Origin: Galbula dea
Taxonomy: Eukaryota > Chordata > Aves > Piciformes > Galbulidae
Direction: 5' to 3'
Assembly: GCA_013399015.1 (NCBI GenBank)
Contig: VWZX01009002.1
Location: forward strand, 866,415 to 930,414
DNA: 64,000 nucleotides
In this document: positions 1-10,611 of the stretch, piece after piece
Layout: the number at the start of each line of letters is the position of its first letter
Position numbering within the stretch: position 1 is the first letter of the stretch
Notes under the pieces: model-generated
Database searches by the model: none
Seen by the model: the letters and a program-made list of their open reading frames with translations, nothing else
Told to the model about the DNA's origin: nothing
Made by a program: the position numbers and the translations under genes

Positions 1-811
1 GCCCTTTCTAACCCTCTGCAGTACTGAATACTAAGGGACAAGAGCAAAGACACTGCAAAATAGCCAATTATCTTTGGAATATTTAGCATTTCTTTCTTCA
101 TATTCTCCTTACCTGCTCAGATAGGAAACTCTGTGGTTCTCCAGTTTTGTCTGCTGTAGTCATCATGTCAGGAAGGCACAAACAAACTCATTGTATTTGC
201 AATCAAAAAGAGTGGTTAATAACTTCCTGAAGGCTTTGATAAAGCAAAACTAAATCTTTCCTAACACTCTATGGGCTTCACTGAAGCAAACAGAGTATTA
301 TTTGGGTTCTGTGGGTTTCATATCTAGGGGAAGAATAAGCATGGAAGAGGAAGAACATTTCCCTTCACACCTTATGTCAGAGCTCAGGAGCCCTCAGAAG
401 CAGTAACTCTCAAAATCTTAAATAAAAATACTTAGTTAGAATGGGAACTATGTTGTGGGTGGTGTCTCTCTCAGGCCCAGATATCCTGCATCCTCTTGGT
501 GACAGGTATGAGTTGAAGTTCATTTCATCAGCGAGAGGTCAGAGATCACTATCCCCATTGTGTCACTCTCAACTCCTGGGTGTCCCAGTCTTGTCAATAG
601 TGATAGCCTGGACTGGTTATCTGCCTGCTTTTCCAACAGTAGGTCTTACTCTTCTGCATTGCTCTTGGCTTTTCTTCTCAAACTGAGTCAGAGGACACTT
701 GTCCTGTCTTCCTGAGAGTATTCCTTCAGGAAACCTGCAAGGAATTCATCTGCTGAAGATTACCTGAGCTTGTGTGTGTCTAGTATTCATTCAGAGAGAG
801 GTCAATTAGTG

Positions 812-860
812 GGCAAAATCCTATTTCTGTTGGAATCAGTGGGAAAAGCTCCCAGGTTCA
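812..860. repeat. Possible ancient palindromic repeat relic
   Basis: The stretch resembles one half of the amniote repeat recognised by 'cattgaagtcaatggg' cores. It has a CAAAATCCTAT lead-in, then TTGGAATCAGTGGGAAAAGCTCC. The similar but clearer copies at 4079 and 17313 are the reason for suspecting it. Only one arm is visible and divergence is high, so chance similarity is possible. Confidence 0.35.
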
Positions 861-3800
861 CACCACCTGTTGAAGAGGAGAGGGGGAGGCAATCCACTGT
901 TATTAACCACATGTTTGTCCCAGGTCCCTAGACAGCTCTAGTCCCCAGGGCATGATGAGGAGCACAATGCAGAGACCACAGCAGCATAGACTCAGGTGCC
1001 TCCTCACAGCCAGTGCTGCTGAGCCCTGGCAGTCCCTGCCTTCCTCCCCATGGCCATCTCCACTGCCACACTTCTCTGTGCCCCTTGAAACCAGTGTAAA
1101 CAGACTCCATCTCCTTCAGCCTCATGGTTTCTAGGTTTATGTAAGACTTCATCACCACACTTGCAGGACTGAAATTAGCCAGCAGTTATTGTTTGCATTA
1201 TTACAGGCAGCCCCCAGCTAGGGAGTCAGTATGTGGTAGCCAAAGTATGCACTTTGCCACCAATCACAGGTGGTGACAATACAGTGTACACTTCACTGCC
1301 TGCTGTCATCACTCTCAACAAGACCTTTCAGTGGTGTTGAGCTTTAAAATCAGATTTCAAGGCGACAAGAGCCCTCAGGATTGTGGAATTTCAAGTTGGG
1401 CTTTATCTTCAAAGCAGCCTGTGCAGCTAACATGCCCTATTTTTGTTTATGCTAGTGCTTCATCTGTAATCCTTGAGATTTGCCAAAACTGATCAGAAGG
1501 TAGCCACAGGGGAAGGGAAAAGGAAAGAGAAAAGAGAGATTTAATCAGAGCTATATTCCCAATATGTTGTCTATTAAAAACAAGCTTGCCTTCTTCACGT
1601 GAGGACCCAGTTCTGCCTAGTGCTCTTGTGGCACTGACATGTTGAAAGCCACATCACAGGCATGTCAGTTCCCCATCTCCACAGGGGAGAGGGTTCTTCC
1701 TTCAAACATCCTCTCCTGCTTCTTTCTGTGTTGTTTTTGAAGGCTTTCACCTCTTCTGTTGCTATTTTCAAAGAGTGAGGGCAAAGATTAGGTTACAAGG
1801 TAGCATTGCCATGGTTACAGTCCTATCTCTGGTGACTGTGCAATGGGACTTGGAAAACCAAGGCAAGAGAAGGGAAGGGAGAAGCCAGGGCCAGGTGGAG
1901 ACATTTTTTTGGAGTTAATCTTTACTTGTACTCATGAAAATTCACACTCATAACTCAATCAAGCAACAGTTGTGAAAGAAATGTTTTGGGGAGAACCATG
2001 AGGAAGAAAGAACTGCCTCAAAGGGGCATCCTGGTTCCTTATGGGTGCACTTTTGAGGTACAGCTTTACTTTTACTGTGTGGTACATTGTGTCCTCCATG
2101 GAGGGAAGTGACCCAGTAAGGCCCAGGTGATGCTCAGGAGCAGCCCAGGTTTGCAATGTCAGTATCCTCACTGGCTTGTGCTCTCTCTAGCAGTGACATC
2201 TCATCAGGATGCTTCTGTCAGGTATCTATCCATCTCAGAAAAAAAACCCAGAGGCTTAGATACCAAAAGAAGAGTTTGGAAGGAGGAATAATTGAAATTT
2301 TATTTCAAACATCAACATGTTATGTTTGCCCAGGGGAAAAAAACCATGATAATAAATCAACTAGCTTTTTTGGATGACATTTTTGACAACCCAATCTGGA
2401 ATAACCTGGAGTATAATAAGGCACTTTATTAAGTTCTCTTCTACCTTTCCTGCAGTCCTTGGTGGGCCAGAGCAGTGGAGTTGAGCTTAGTTTGCTTGGG
2501 TGAGCTCCTGACAGACCCAAGTTCTGTCTTCTGCAGTTATAAAGCCTCGGTCAACCAATGTGTCCTCAAGAGATTTTGGTGCCAGTGAATTTCACCTACA
2601 CACCCCTGAGGACAGAGGGATTGCTTTATGAGCAGCAGTAGTAAAAATTAAACTTTAAAACCAAATGAATGTCTACATTTCATTGGGAAGTTAGCCAGGG
2701 AACATACAACTGAAAGGAAGAGCCTGGGCTGTTAGTGATGCAGCAAGACAGAAGAAGGTAGTCAGCAGCTGCCAAAAACTTTTACTGGGGAAAATGTGTA
2801 AAAATCTCCTTTATCTGCAAGTGGCAAAAAGCCTCAGCACTTTGGCAATGACATGGAACACAAAGCAGCACAGTGTTGTCCTCCACTTATCTCTGCTTCT
2901 AATTCAGTCCTCTCATTTACTGTGTATTTGTGTACTGTGCATTTTTATGGGGATCCGGAGGATTGAACTGTTACTGCTTTGGCTGCTGCACTTAGTGTCA
3001 TGCAGCAGCACCTCACACATGGGAATCATTTTAGATATGCTTTTTTTTTTTGCTTTTTTTTATACAAGTGGATATGGCTTTTCTCTTTGCTTTGTTATGA
3101 TCTGGTTTAACTCTGAGGTACCAAGATAACCAGTGATCAAGGAAGAAGTCGATCCTTCTGCTCCCTGTAAGCAGAGGCTGTGCTTTATGGTGACCACTGA
3201 GGTAAAGGGTTTGTCTTCAGGCAGCAGACAACAGCATAGGATACATCTTCTAGCTTCCTCTTTGGGATGCCTTGATGTACCCTGAGCTCATTGAATGATT
3301 CTTTCTGAACAGAAGAGGGGAGAAAACCCCATGCCAGCAGTGTGTGCAGTAACTTTATCACTCAGAGCACATTGAATTGGCTGTAGGTAACACAGAGCTG
3401 ACTCTGAAGTTTCTAGACTCAGTCTCAGGCCATGCCTTCAGAGCATGACCATCATCCTCTTGTTTAATGTCAGATTGTCCCTGGTTGTTTTGTTTCTTTG
3501 TTTGGGTTTTTTTTCCCCCTTTTTGCTTAGTGACTGAAGCAATCTCACACCTAGCAGCACCTCATCTATGGTAGGCAGCTCTGTGGTGGTCCCAGCCACC
3601 ACTTCCTTGTGAGTGACCCTGGAGTGGGGGGCAAATAGTGATAGAGAAACCCAGGAGCCAGTCTGAAAAAGCCAAGGAGGGATTTTCACAGTCTCAGGTT
3701 TGGCTACTGATGTAAATAGGGGCAGAGTTAGGCCTGCAATGAGTGAAAATGAAACTCAGACTTCATCATGCTGGTCAGAAATAAAGATACCATTCTGCCC

Positions 3801-4078
3801 TTTCCACATGTGATGCTAACTGGGTCCTGTGTGCAGCTGCTTCTGGCCGCTGAGAGCCTCAGCAGTGTCCTCCAGCCTCTGGTTCCCCTTCATTGCCTTC
3901 CTGTGTCCTCTTGTGTTTGCACTTCTGCAGAGAATCTCTCTCTGCAAAGTCCCCTGAACAAATCTGGGATGAGTAGGCAAAATCCTGCACTTGGAGAGCT
4001 GGTGGACCTCAAAAATAGGGATTTCAGATTTTTTAAGCAATGCCAAGTTAACTTTTAAAGTCCTGTGCACGGATTTGA

Positions 4079-4122
4079 CCTCACTGAAGTCAGTGGGAGT
4101 TTGCTATTGACTTTAGTGGGAA
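4079..4122. repeat. Ancient palindromic (MITE-like) repeat, diverged copy
   Basis: The left arm CACTGAAGTCAGTGG and the right arm CTATTGACTTTAGTGG are imperfect reverse complements, separated by a few bases (GAGTTTG). This is the arrangement of short palindromic repeats common in turtle, crocodilian and bird genomes, whose core reads 'cattgaagtcaatgg'. I recognise the motif but cannot assign a repeat-library name with certainty. It is non-autonomous and non-coding, and it is an old insertion judging by the mismatches. Confidence 0.6.
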
Positions 4123-5554
4123 GAAAATTTTATGTCATTAAAGCTTAGCATCAGCTCATACTCACAACCTCCTTGGAAAAATATTGCCCTGAGATAGGGA
4201 GTAGCCTGTGAAACTTCAGGAGAAGTTCATTTATTTGGGAAGAAACAGAGAAGGAGTTAGAAATTGCAGTAATGGATGGAAATGCCACATGACCTTTAGT
4301 AATAATCATTATCTTTAGAGTTCTGTTTCACCTGTGAGAAACACACAGGGACTGTTTGGTGGAATGGGAAATGGTTAGTAGGAATCCCTCAGCAGCATGC
4401 ACCAGTCCAGATCCTCCCAAAGCTGCCACATCTGCTCCTTTGAAAACCTCTCCTTCCACATCCTCTGCTACAGTGCCAGTGAGCACTCTTGGGAGACGGA
4501 TAAAAGCACACTCCAGATTTTCACATGCCAAAGTGGGAATAATGATTCACTAATTAATCCCTCCTTAACAAAACAACCAAATTACTTGAAGAAAACAGAA
4601 AAGAGCCACAAAAACAAAAAGCCAACAGTAAACACTATTAAATGTTTTCTGCAAGAGTAGAGAAAAATGAGAACCACTCTAAAATTAGGTGCGTGTGTGC
4701 AGGGGGAAAAATATCCTGCAGCATTGCCCAAGCCACTCATGAGATGAGCCTTTCTGTCACTGGCCTTTGTCTCATGCATGTCATTTATTAAAGAAAGAAA
4801 TGAGCTGAACACAAAAATTTCCTTTTTAACAATGTGTTTGTGTTTAGCCCATTTAAAAAAGAGAATTGCTCAAGACTTACATTATCAGCAAGAAAATAAA
4901 AACCTTTATAATTCTTCTAGGGGCAGCGATGATGATCAGCAAAATGAGTGTTGGTTGTGTAAATGAAGGGCCTGGAGGCACTCTTAGCTTAGTCAAGTTT
5001 CTCTCCAGACTTCAAAGCATTCTGGAGAGCAGAATCCATGCAACAAAACTGTTTGGGTCAGTGCTTCCTTTTTTAGTATTCATTTTCTGTCCTCCTTTTC
5101 CTGACTGATTTCCAAAGTGTGGGGCAACCTCTCAGAGCCCGACACAGACTGCAGCAAACAAGCCATGCAACCATCGCTTGTTTTGGTGCAATAGCAATGA
5201 ATTTTGGCTGGGGGAAAAGAAAAAGAGAATCAGCCCAGGACAGCATCTCACTCTATCCTTCACAGAAGGAACAAACCAGCCAGCCATCTTCTTCTAACAT
5301 ATATCATTGATAACATGTTTATGCTTTTTCTTTGCTGACAGCTTTCATAAGTAGTTGTCCTACAGTCTTAAAGAGAAAAAATATCCTGGTTCTGGGCTTA
5401 GATTTAACCCCTTCCCTCCCTCCAGCTTTTCTGTGACTGTATTTTGAGAGAGGGGGACTGTCTGGGGTATTCCTGTCCATCCTGCTGTTGTTGATCTCCC
5501 TCCCTGATGACAAAGAAACCACCCACACTCCTCTGCACACACAAAAACTTGCTG

Positions 5555-5800
5555 CCCTATCCGTCAGTCCAGCCGAGAGGGCTGACAGGACAGACTACAC
5601 TCAAATGTAAACCACATGGCTGCAAAACACTTAGTTTCCTGGCAATAATTAAGAATGCTACTTGGCAGGTTGGCAGCCACATAAAACAACTGTTAGTCAG
5701 CTTTAAATTTATTGCTTTCCCAGCTTATTGAAATGAAACCCATATTATAAACTTATGCATGATGCGAGGCCTCGGGTGATGAAACAACAGGCACAGAAAG
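5555..5800. promoter_or_regulatory. Candidate conserved non-coding element
   Basis: Compared with its surroundings, this stretch is free of simple repeats and rich in transcription-factor core motifs. It has two TTGGCA half-sites 10 bp apart (5663 and 5671 region, NFI-like), a GCAATAATTAAG homeodomain-type core, an AATTTATTG core, and CpGs near 5562, 5573 and 5765-5774. The last of these is a perfect 10-bp palindrome, CGAGGCCTCG. Regulatory function is inferred from composition only. No alignment was available. Confidence 0.25.
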
Positions 5801-5970
5801 TCAAGGCAGAAGTCAATTGTCTCAGGAGAGCTTTAAAGTGGTGCTGAGTCCCAAAGCAAGCAGAGCAAAGTACACCTTCTGGGGTGAGCCACCTGAAAAC
5901 TCACCTGCCCAAATACCCAAATCATCAAAATACTTCTGAGGTTTGATAAGAAACAAAAGAGAGAAAAGAT

Positions 5971-6025
5971 AATCAGAATGGCCCAGGTTGGAAGGGGCCT
6001 TAAAGATCATCTAGTTACAATCACC
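5971..6025 (-). mobile_element. CR1 LINE 3' end fragment
   Basis: Read on the minus strand, this is the terminal piece of a CR1 element. On the plus strand it shows AGAATGGCCCAGGTTGG followed by GGCCTTAAAGATCATCTAG, the reverse complement of the usual CR1 signature (CTAGATGATCTTTAAGG, then CCTTCCAACC). Only about 55 bp survive, with no coding part. CR1 copies are normally truncated at the 5' end, so a short 3' stub is expected. Confidence 0.85.
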
Positions 6026-7369
6026 CTTAATTACCCTTAGGTTTGCTTTCCTCTTTACAATTATGTAGGGAAAGCTGTCTTATGGGGGTTATATGCATGG
6101 AGGCAACCTTATTAGGCTCTTTGCAGTTACCACAGATGAAATAAGCTAGTTGCTGGCTGCCTTTCTGCTCTGTCTGTGTCATTTTTGCCCATCCAATGTG
6201 GCAACCCAGCCTGTGATTCCCTTTGCTGATCAACAGATATCACCTCTATCCTCCCATAGCCTCTGTTGTCTTTGCTAAAGCTCTTCCTATCCCTCTTCAT
6301 GAGACAACATCTCCATTCTCCATCTTTGCCTTAGAAAAGCCTGATCCAGGTTGATTCCATCTTTGTGACCTTCTGGCCGTGAACACAGACTGCCAGGGAC
6401 TTCTCCTGTTCCCATGCAGGAACCCATGGCTCTCCCAGGACTGCAGGGATCAGCCTCAAACATGGGAGAACAAACCAAACTCCTCTGAGTCTCCAGGCAG
6501 GGGATTCAATTGCAGTGCAACAGCACTACATACACTTTTTTTCCTGCTGGAAAACAATGGGGATTTACAATTATCTAGTGCCTGCTCTTAAGGGTTCTGA
6601 AATGATTTCAAAATCCAGATCCAGATCCTGTAAACACTTTGCCATATGACTGCCTCAACTTGCATGGAGCAACACTTGCGGCTCTTTGAGGTTTCTCGTA
6701 AAGGAAAGCTGTACATGTGCTAAAGTGTTTGCAGAATCAGCTCCTTGGAGCTAAATTCTCACTTTGAATAGTTGAACTGCTCTCTCTGCAGCCACTGGCC
6801 TCTCAGGGATATTTAGGTTTCCTCTGGGGATGGAAGAGCTTTGGGTGTTTGTGCTGCAGGAAGTTGGTGCTGTGCTGTTCGCTGTCCTGAGCCCTTCTCT
6901 CTGCCCTGCCAATCACCTGAAATGTACTGGCATCAAAGATAACCTAATACCCAGAAACTACATTAAAAAACTGCCTGCTCATCTGTTTGCATGTTCTTGA
7001 CAAGTTTTCAGTAGAGACTATTACAGAGTTGTTTCTGTAATAGTCTCTAGTCTGGATGTTTCTGGGATTGGCACCATGAACTCTTCCTGAAGAGCTAGTG
7101 CCCATGGCTTGGCACAGACAAGAAGTTATATAATTAACTTGCATGCCCAGTTTGGCTACTGGACTATGCTGGAATGTAAATGAAATATGTTTCATGTGTT
7201 TCAAGATTTCAGCTTGAAAAACTCAGATTTCAAACCCATTTATTTAAGTGTCCTTGTCTGGGCATGACCATAAGGTCCATCCTGGATAATGGAACATCAA
7301 CAGCTTTAACAAAACCAGTCTGCATCTGTGGAATGTCTTCAAAGCAGTGAAATGTAGCATTTTAAAGAG
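6026..7369. other. Non-coding unique DNA
   Basis: No gene or recognisable transposon lies here. The notable item is the perfect hairpin at 7012-7049, listed separately. A stretch near 6617-6650 (GATCCTGTAAACACTTTG) weakly resembles the 'gatcctgcaaacactt' lead-in of an ancient amniote repeat, but it is too diverged to call. Confidence 0.55.
7012..7049. repeat. Perfect 16-bp inverted repeat (hairpin, 6-nt loop)
   Basis: The arm TAGAGACTATTACAGA (7012-7027) and its exact reverse complement TCTGTAATAGTCTCTA (7034-7049) flank the loop GTTGTT. Sixteen of sixteen pairs match. The next pair out (7011/7050) fails, so the symmetry ends sharply. No terminal-repeat, microRNA or tRNA-like context is apparent. 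A local template-switch mutation or a small hairpin-forming element are the simplest explanations. Confidence 0.9.
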
Positions 7370-7648
7370 GAATAGGACCATAGGACCATGGAATCATAGG
7401 ATAATTGGGGTTGGAAAAGGCCTTTAAGAAGATCAAGCCCAATCATTAATGCAGCACTGCCAAGTCCACCATGAAACTGTGTCACTAAGCATCACATCTA
7501 CACTTCTTTTAAATCCCTCCAGGGTTGGTGGCTCCACTGCTCCCCTGGGCAGCCTGTGCCAATGCTTGACAACCCTTTCACTGAAGAAACCTTTCCTAAT
7601 GTCCAATCTAAACCTCCCCTGGTGCAACTTGAGACCATTTCCTGAATA
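7370..7648 (-). mobile_element. CR1 LINE, 3' truncated copy with ORF2 tail
   Basis: On the minus strand this is a CR1 3' end of about 280 bp. It covers the last part of ORF2 and the short 3' UTR, ending in decayed ATCC/ATTC-type tail units (plus-strand AGGACCATAGGACCATGG, then AATCATAGG). The plus strand carries GGGTTGGAAAAGGCC and GGGCAGCCTGTGCCAATGC, the complements of common CR1 sequence. The 5' part is absent, as usual for CR1. Confidence 0.95.
7433..7648 (-). pseudogene. CR1 ORF2 C-terminal remnant
   Basis: The minus-strand translation reads GLKLHQGRFRLDIRKGFFSE, then VVKHWHRLPRG and LEGFKRSVDVMLSD. This is the C-terminal tail of the CR1 ORF2 protein, downstream of the reverse transcriptase domain. 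The frame is still open through this tail. There is no endonuclease or reverse transcriptase domain, so it cannot encode a working enzyme. The apparent upstream extension of the open frame to about 7804 is outside the CR1 homology and is chance. Confidence 0.85.
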
Positions 7649-8299
7649 AGCACTCTTAGTGCACCTAATTATTGTGGACACCATGAATCTCTTTGTATTA
7701 CCACTTCCAAATAGTGAAGCCAAGAATGCATCAATTGTTAAAGCAGAAAACAATGAGCAAATCAGCATTACAGAAACATACAGCAACCATTTTGTCCCTA
7801 ACAATTTGTTACTCTCTTTTGTTGTTACTATTACTACAGCATCCCAGACAGAAGCATTCCCACAGAGGTAGTGAGTGGTTTGAATCTAAGCATTTTACAT
7901 CACACAGACTGCAAAATAGCAAAGCAGACACCCAAAGCCCAAACCACATCATTTCTGCTTTTCCTAAAACATGACAGAAATGGCTGTTCCTCACTGGTGC
8001 TGTGAGTACCTAGATACAGAGTAAGCATAAAATCTCAAGGAAGAGAGGAAACAGTGTCTCTGTGTGAAGAGGATGTACCTCAGCCATCAGCTGTTGGATG
8101 GAAAGGAGAAGATGAAACAACAGCAGGGAAGAGAGGGATGTGTAGGAAGCTGAAAGTAAGAAGGCTGAGCATTAAAGGAACCAAAAAAAAAATTAAGCTG
8201 GGGGAAAAGGCAGAGATGAAAGAATAATGAAAGAGAAAGGAGACCAAGACCAAGGAATTTTATGGGAAAAGAAGAAAAGAGAACTTAAAGTAAGAAGTC

Positions 8300-8377
8300 C
8301 CCCTGCTCTGATGAGGGGGTTGGACTAGATGATCTCCAGAAGTCCCTTCCAACCCCTAATATTCTGTGATTCTGTGA
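8300..8377 (+). mobile_element. CR1 LINE 3' terminus
   Basis: The sequence GGGGGTTGGACTAGATGATC, then AGTCCCTTCCAACCCCTAAT, then a tail of ATTCTGTGA units is the diagnostic avian CR1 3' end in plus orientation. It starts abruptly after purine-rich unique DNA and keeps under 80 bp, so it is a severely 5'-truncated insertion with no coding sequence. Confidence 0.93.
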
Positions 8378-8929
8378 AGAAGACAGTGGAAAGGGAAGAA
8401 GGAAAAAAAAATCCAAGGCTTAAAACTGAAGAGGAACTGAAAAAGGAACAGCAGAATTAAAGAAGAGAAGAAAAATAGAGAAGGGGGGAAAATAGCATGA
8501 GGGATTGGTAAATTTCAGTTTATTTTTGTTTAAGAAAGCTTAATTTCAGGATGTTACAGCAACTAACAAACAGAGCAGCATTTCCTAGGCTGTATGTCTA
8601 TACCCTTCTGCAGAGCTAAATACACTGACACCCAGATGGACATCCTGAGCAGCCTATAAAAACCACACCACAATCCCCTCAGAAAAACCACAGCTGTAAA
8701 GTGTGCAGAGGCACAGATGGTTGTGGTAGATGCACTTCTGACAGACATTTGTTCAGCTGCTTAAAAGATACTGCCCAGACAACTTCTATCCCTTCTGCTT
8801 GGCCTGCTTACAGCCAGGGAGGAAAGCACTAAGGAAGAGGCCAAGAAAGTCTAGAGAGAAAAAAAATCTGCCCAGAAGTCTTTGGATTGACCTAGGGAGG
8901 AGAAAGCAAAAATAGTCCTGGAATAAGTA
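8378..8929. other. Non-coding purine-rich and unique DNA
   Basis: The first part is A/G-rich (for example the AGAAGAGAAGAAAAATAG run near 8462). The rest is ordinary unique sequence. Nothing codes for a recognisable protein. Confidence 0.55.
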
Positions 8930-9081
8930 AGTGTGGCACCAACTCTCATGGAGTTTAGGAAGCACTTGGCCAAAGCTCTTAGACACAGGGTGACTTTGGG
9001 GTTGTCCTGTGCCTAAACAGGAGTTGGACTTGATGATCCTGGTAGGTCCCTTCCAGCTCAGGTTATTCTGTGATTCTGTGA
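8930..9081 (+). mobile_element. CR1 LINE 3' end, 'TGGCACCAACTCTCATGG' subfamily
   Basis: The plus strand shows GGCACCAACTCTCATGGAG, GTGACTTTGGGGTTGTCCTG, GGAGTTGGACTTGATGATCC and an ATTCTGTGATTCTGTGA tail. These are the CR1 3' end and its terminal octamer repeats. The same diagnostic block occurs in reverse at 43157-43493, so both belong to one subfamily. The coding part is lost apart from the last codons. Confidence 0.95.
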
Positions 9082-10176
9082 AGTATTAAACTAGCTAGCT
9101 GGAAAAGCAAAATGAAATGAGAGAGAAGGAGGAATAGAGAAACTTTTGGGTGTATAACAAAGCCATTCCTCTATGCTATATGCAAAGAAACAGCAGAAGA
9201 GGCTGCTGATAGATCTTTCAGGAGGACATTGCTTGATGCCAGTGCATAGACCCATAGGTTTAGGTGATACTGTAAAAAAACCCCCACACCAACAGCCTCC
9301 AAACCCACAATGAAAACAAGAGAAGAGAAGAACAAGGGAAATCAAAGTAGTACAAAACCAGAGCAGTTTCCCCCCTGCTTTTTCTCAGAGGGCTGAAGCC
9401 CAGGGCAGTTTGCTGATATGAGGACTGTGTTCCTGTTACCATTCCCTGCTTTTGCTTTGTAAAGATTATTTGCAATTTTGGCACTTGGCTCTGCAACTTC
9501 CCAGTGTCCTTTTTCCACCCATGAAATAAAATGTAAGTCTTTCTGAGGAAAGCTGTTGAGGCAAAGGTGAAAATAATCTAAGTTCTTTCAACTAAAAAAC
9601 CTGGGAAGAAATACCCAGCATGGATGTTTTCTTGAAAATGTTTCTTTTGTAGTAGAGAAAAAAAATGATCACTAAAATAAAAGTTTTCATATTATTCTCA
9701 TTTCTAAGCCTTGTACTTCTGTCTGAGTTATGGGGTTAGAATTTTGTTTATTGATTTTGTTGAATCTGGGCACTAACTGGGGTTTTCTGTGAGCTTTTGG
9801 GATACATTGTGCTAAATCCCCTTTGTTCTAGGGAAGAGAAGTTTCCTCCTGAAATTTCCAACATCTCCCCATCTGATACAGACTCAGAGTCTCTTTTCTG
9901 GCCATTACCCAGCTGCTAACTGAAGTTCCAGTCAGTCAGGACATTTTCTCTTAGAAGATATCAAGGGTAGAAGTTTTATGCTGTACTGTCCACACCTGCT
10001 ACTCAACATTTGCAGCAGGACAAGTCACTTGTAATGAACTTTTTTCACTTGTGAATTATCTGCAGACAGACTGACTTCTTTAATGGGACCTTTCAGCTGG
10101 ATGTTCAGGTTGGGTTTTGTGACCTGCTTGGATAAGGGAAATTCTCTAGTTTTGTATCTCTGCTCAATATTAGTTA
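9082..10176. other. Non-coding unique DNA
   Basis: No gene, RNA or transposon is recognisable. Sequence is AT-rich with scattered A and T runs. Confidence 0.55.
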
Positions 10177-10611
10177 GGCATTAGGGGACTGGAGCCTCTC
10201 CCTGCTGAGGAAAATCTGAGGGAACTAGGCTTGGTTGGGCTGGAGAAGAGGAGGCTCAGAGGGGACCTTAGCAGTGGATCCAAGTATCTGAAGGGAGGAT
10301 AATCTGCCAAGAGGATGGAGCCAGGCTCCTCTCCATGCTGCCAAGCAACAGGACATGAGGCAACAGGCACAAACTGGAACCCAGAAAGTTCCACCTACAC
10401 TTGAGGAAGAACTACTTCTCTGTGAGGGTGACTGAGCACTGAAACAGGTTGCCCAAAGAGATTGTGCAGTCTCCTTTGCTGGAGACATTCCAAACCCATC
10501 TGGACACAATCCTGAGTCATGTGCTTTAGGAGAACCTGCTGGAGCAGGGAGGTTGGACTAGATGACCTCTGGTAGTCCCTTCCAACTGTAACTATTCTGT
10601 GATTCTGTGAT
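10177..10611 (+). mobile_element. CR1 LINE, longest 3' copy in the window
   Basis: This plus-strand CR1 copy is about 435 bp. It begins within ORF2 (GGACTGGAGCCTCTCC; GGCTGGAGAAGAGGAGGCTC, encoding the LEKRRLRGDL region). It continues through GAACTACTTCTCTGTGAGGG and GGAGGTTGGACTAGATGACC and ends in ATTCTGTGATTCTGTGA. Mismatches, such as loss of the usual reading frame in the middle, show it is dead. It has no promoter or 5' half. Confidence 0.95.

Larger units (their letters stand above)
1..5970. other. Non-coding unique DNA, no gene supported
   Basis: I see no exon, RNA gene or intact transposon here. The open frames are all short, lack recognisable domains and overlap on opposite strands. 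The block contains ordinary AT-rich sequence with short T and A runs, two likely ancient palindromic repeat relics (near 812 and 4079) and one enhancer-like stretch (5555-5800), each listed separately. A coding exon shorter than about 60 codons could still be hidden. Confidence 0.6.

Noticed and set aside
2794..3129. Hydrophobic 111-codon frame resembling a membrane protein
   Set aside because: Hydrophobicity follows from T-rich sequence. No family resemblance and no conserved start context.
6617..6655. GATCCTGTAAACACTTTG similarity to the ancient 'gatcctgcaaacactt' repeat
   Set aside because: Only one short block matches and nothing collinear follows.
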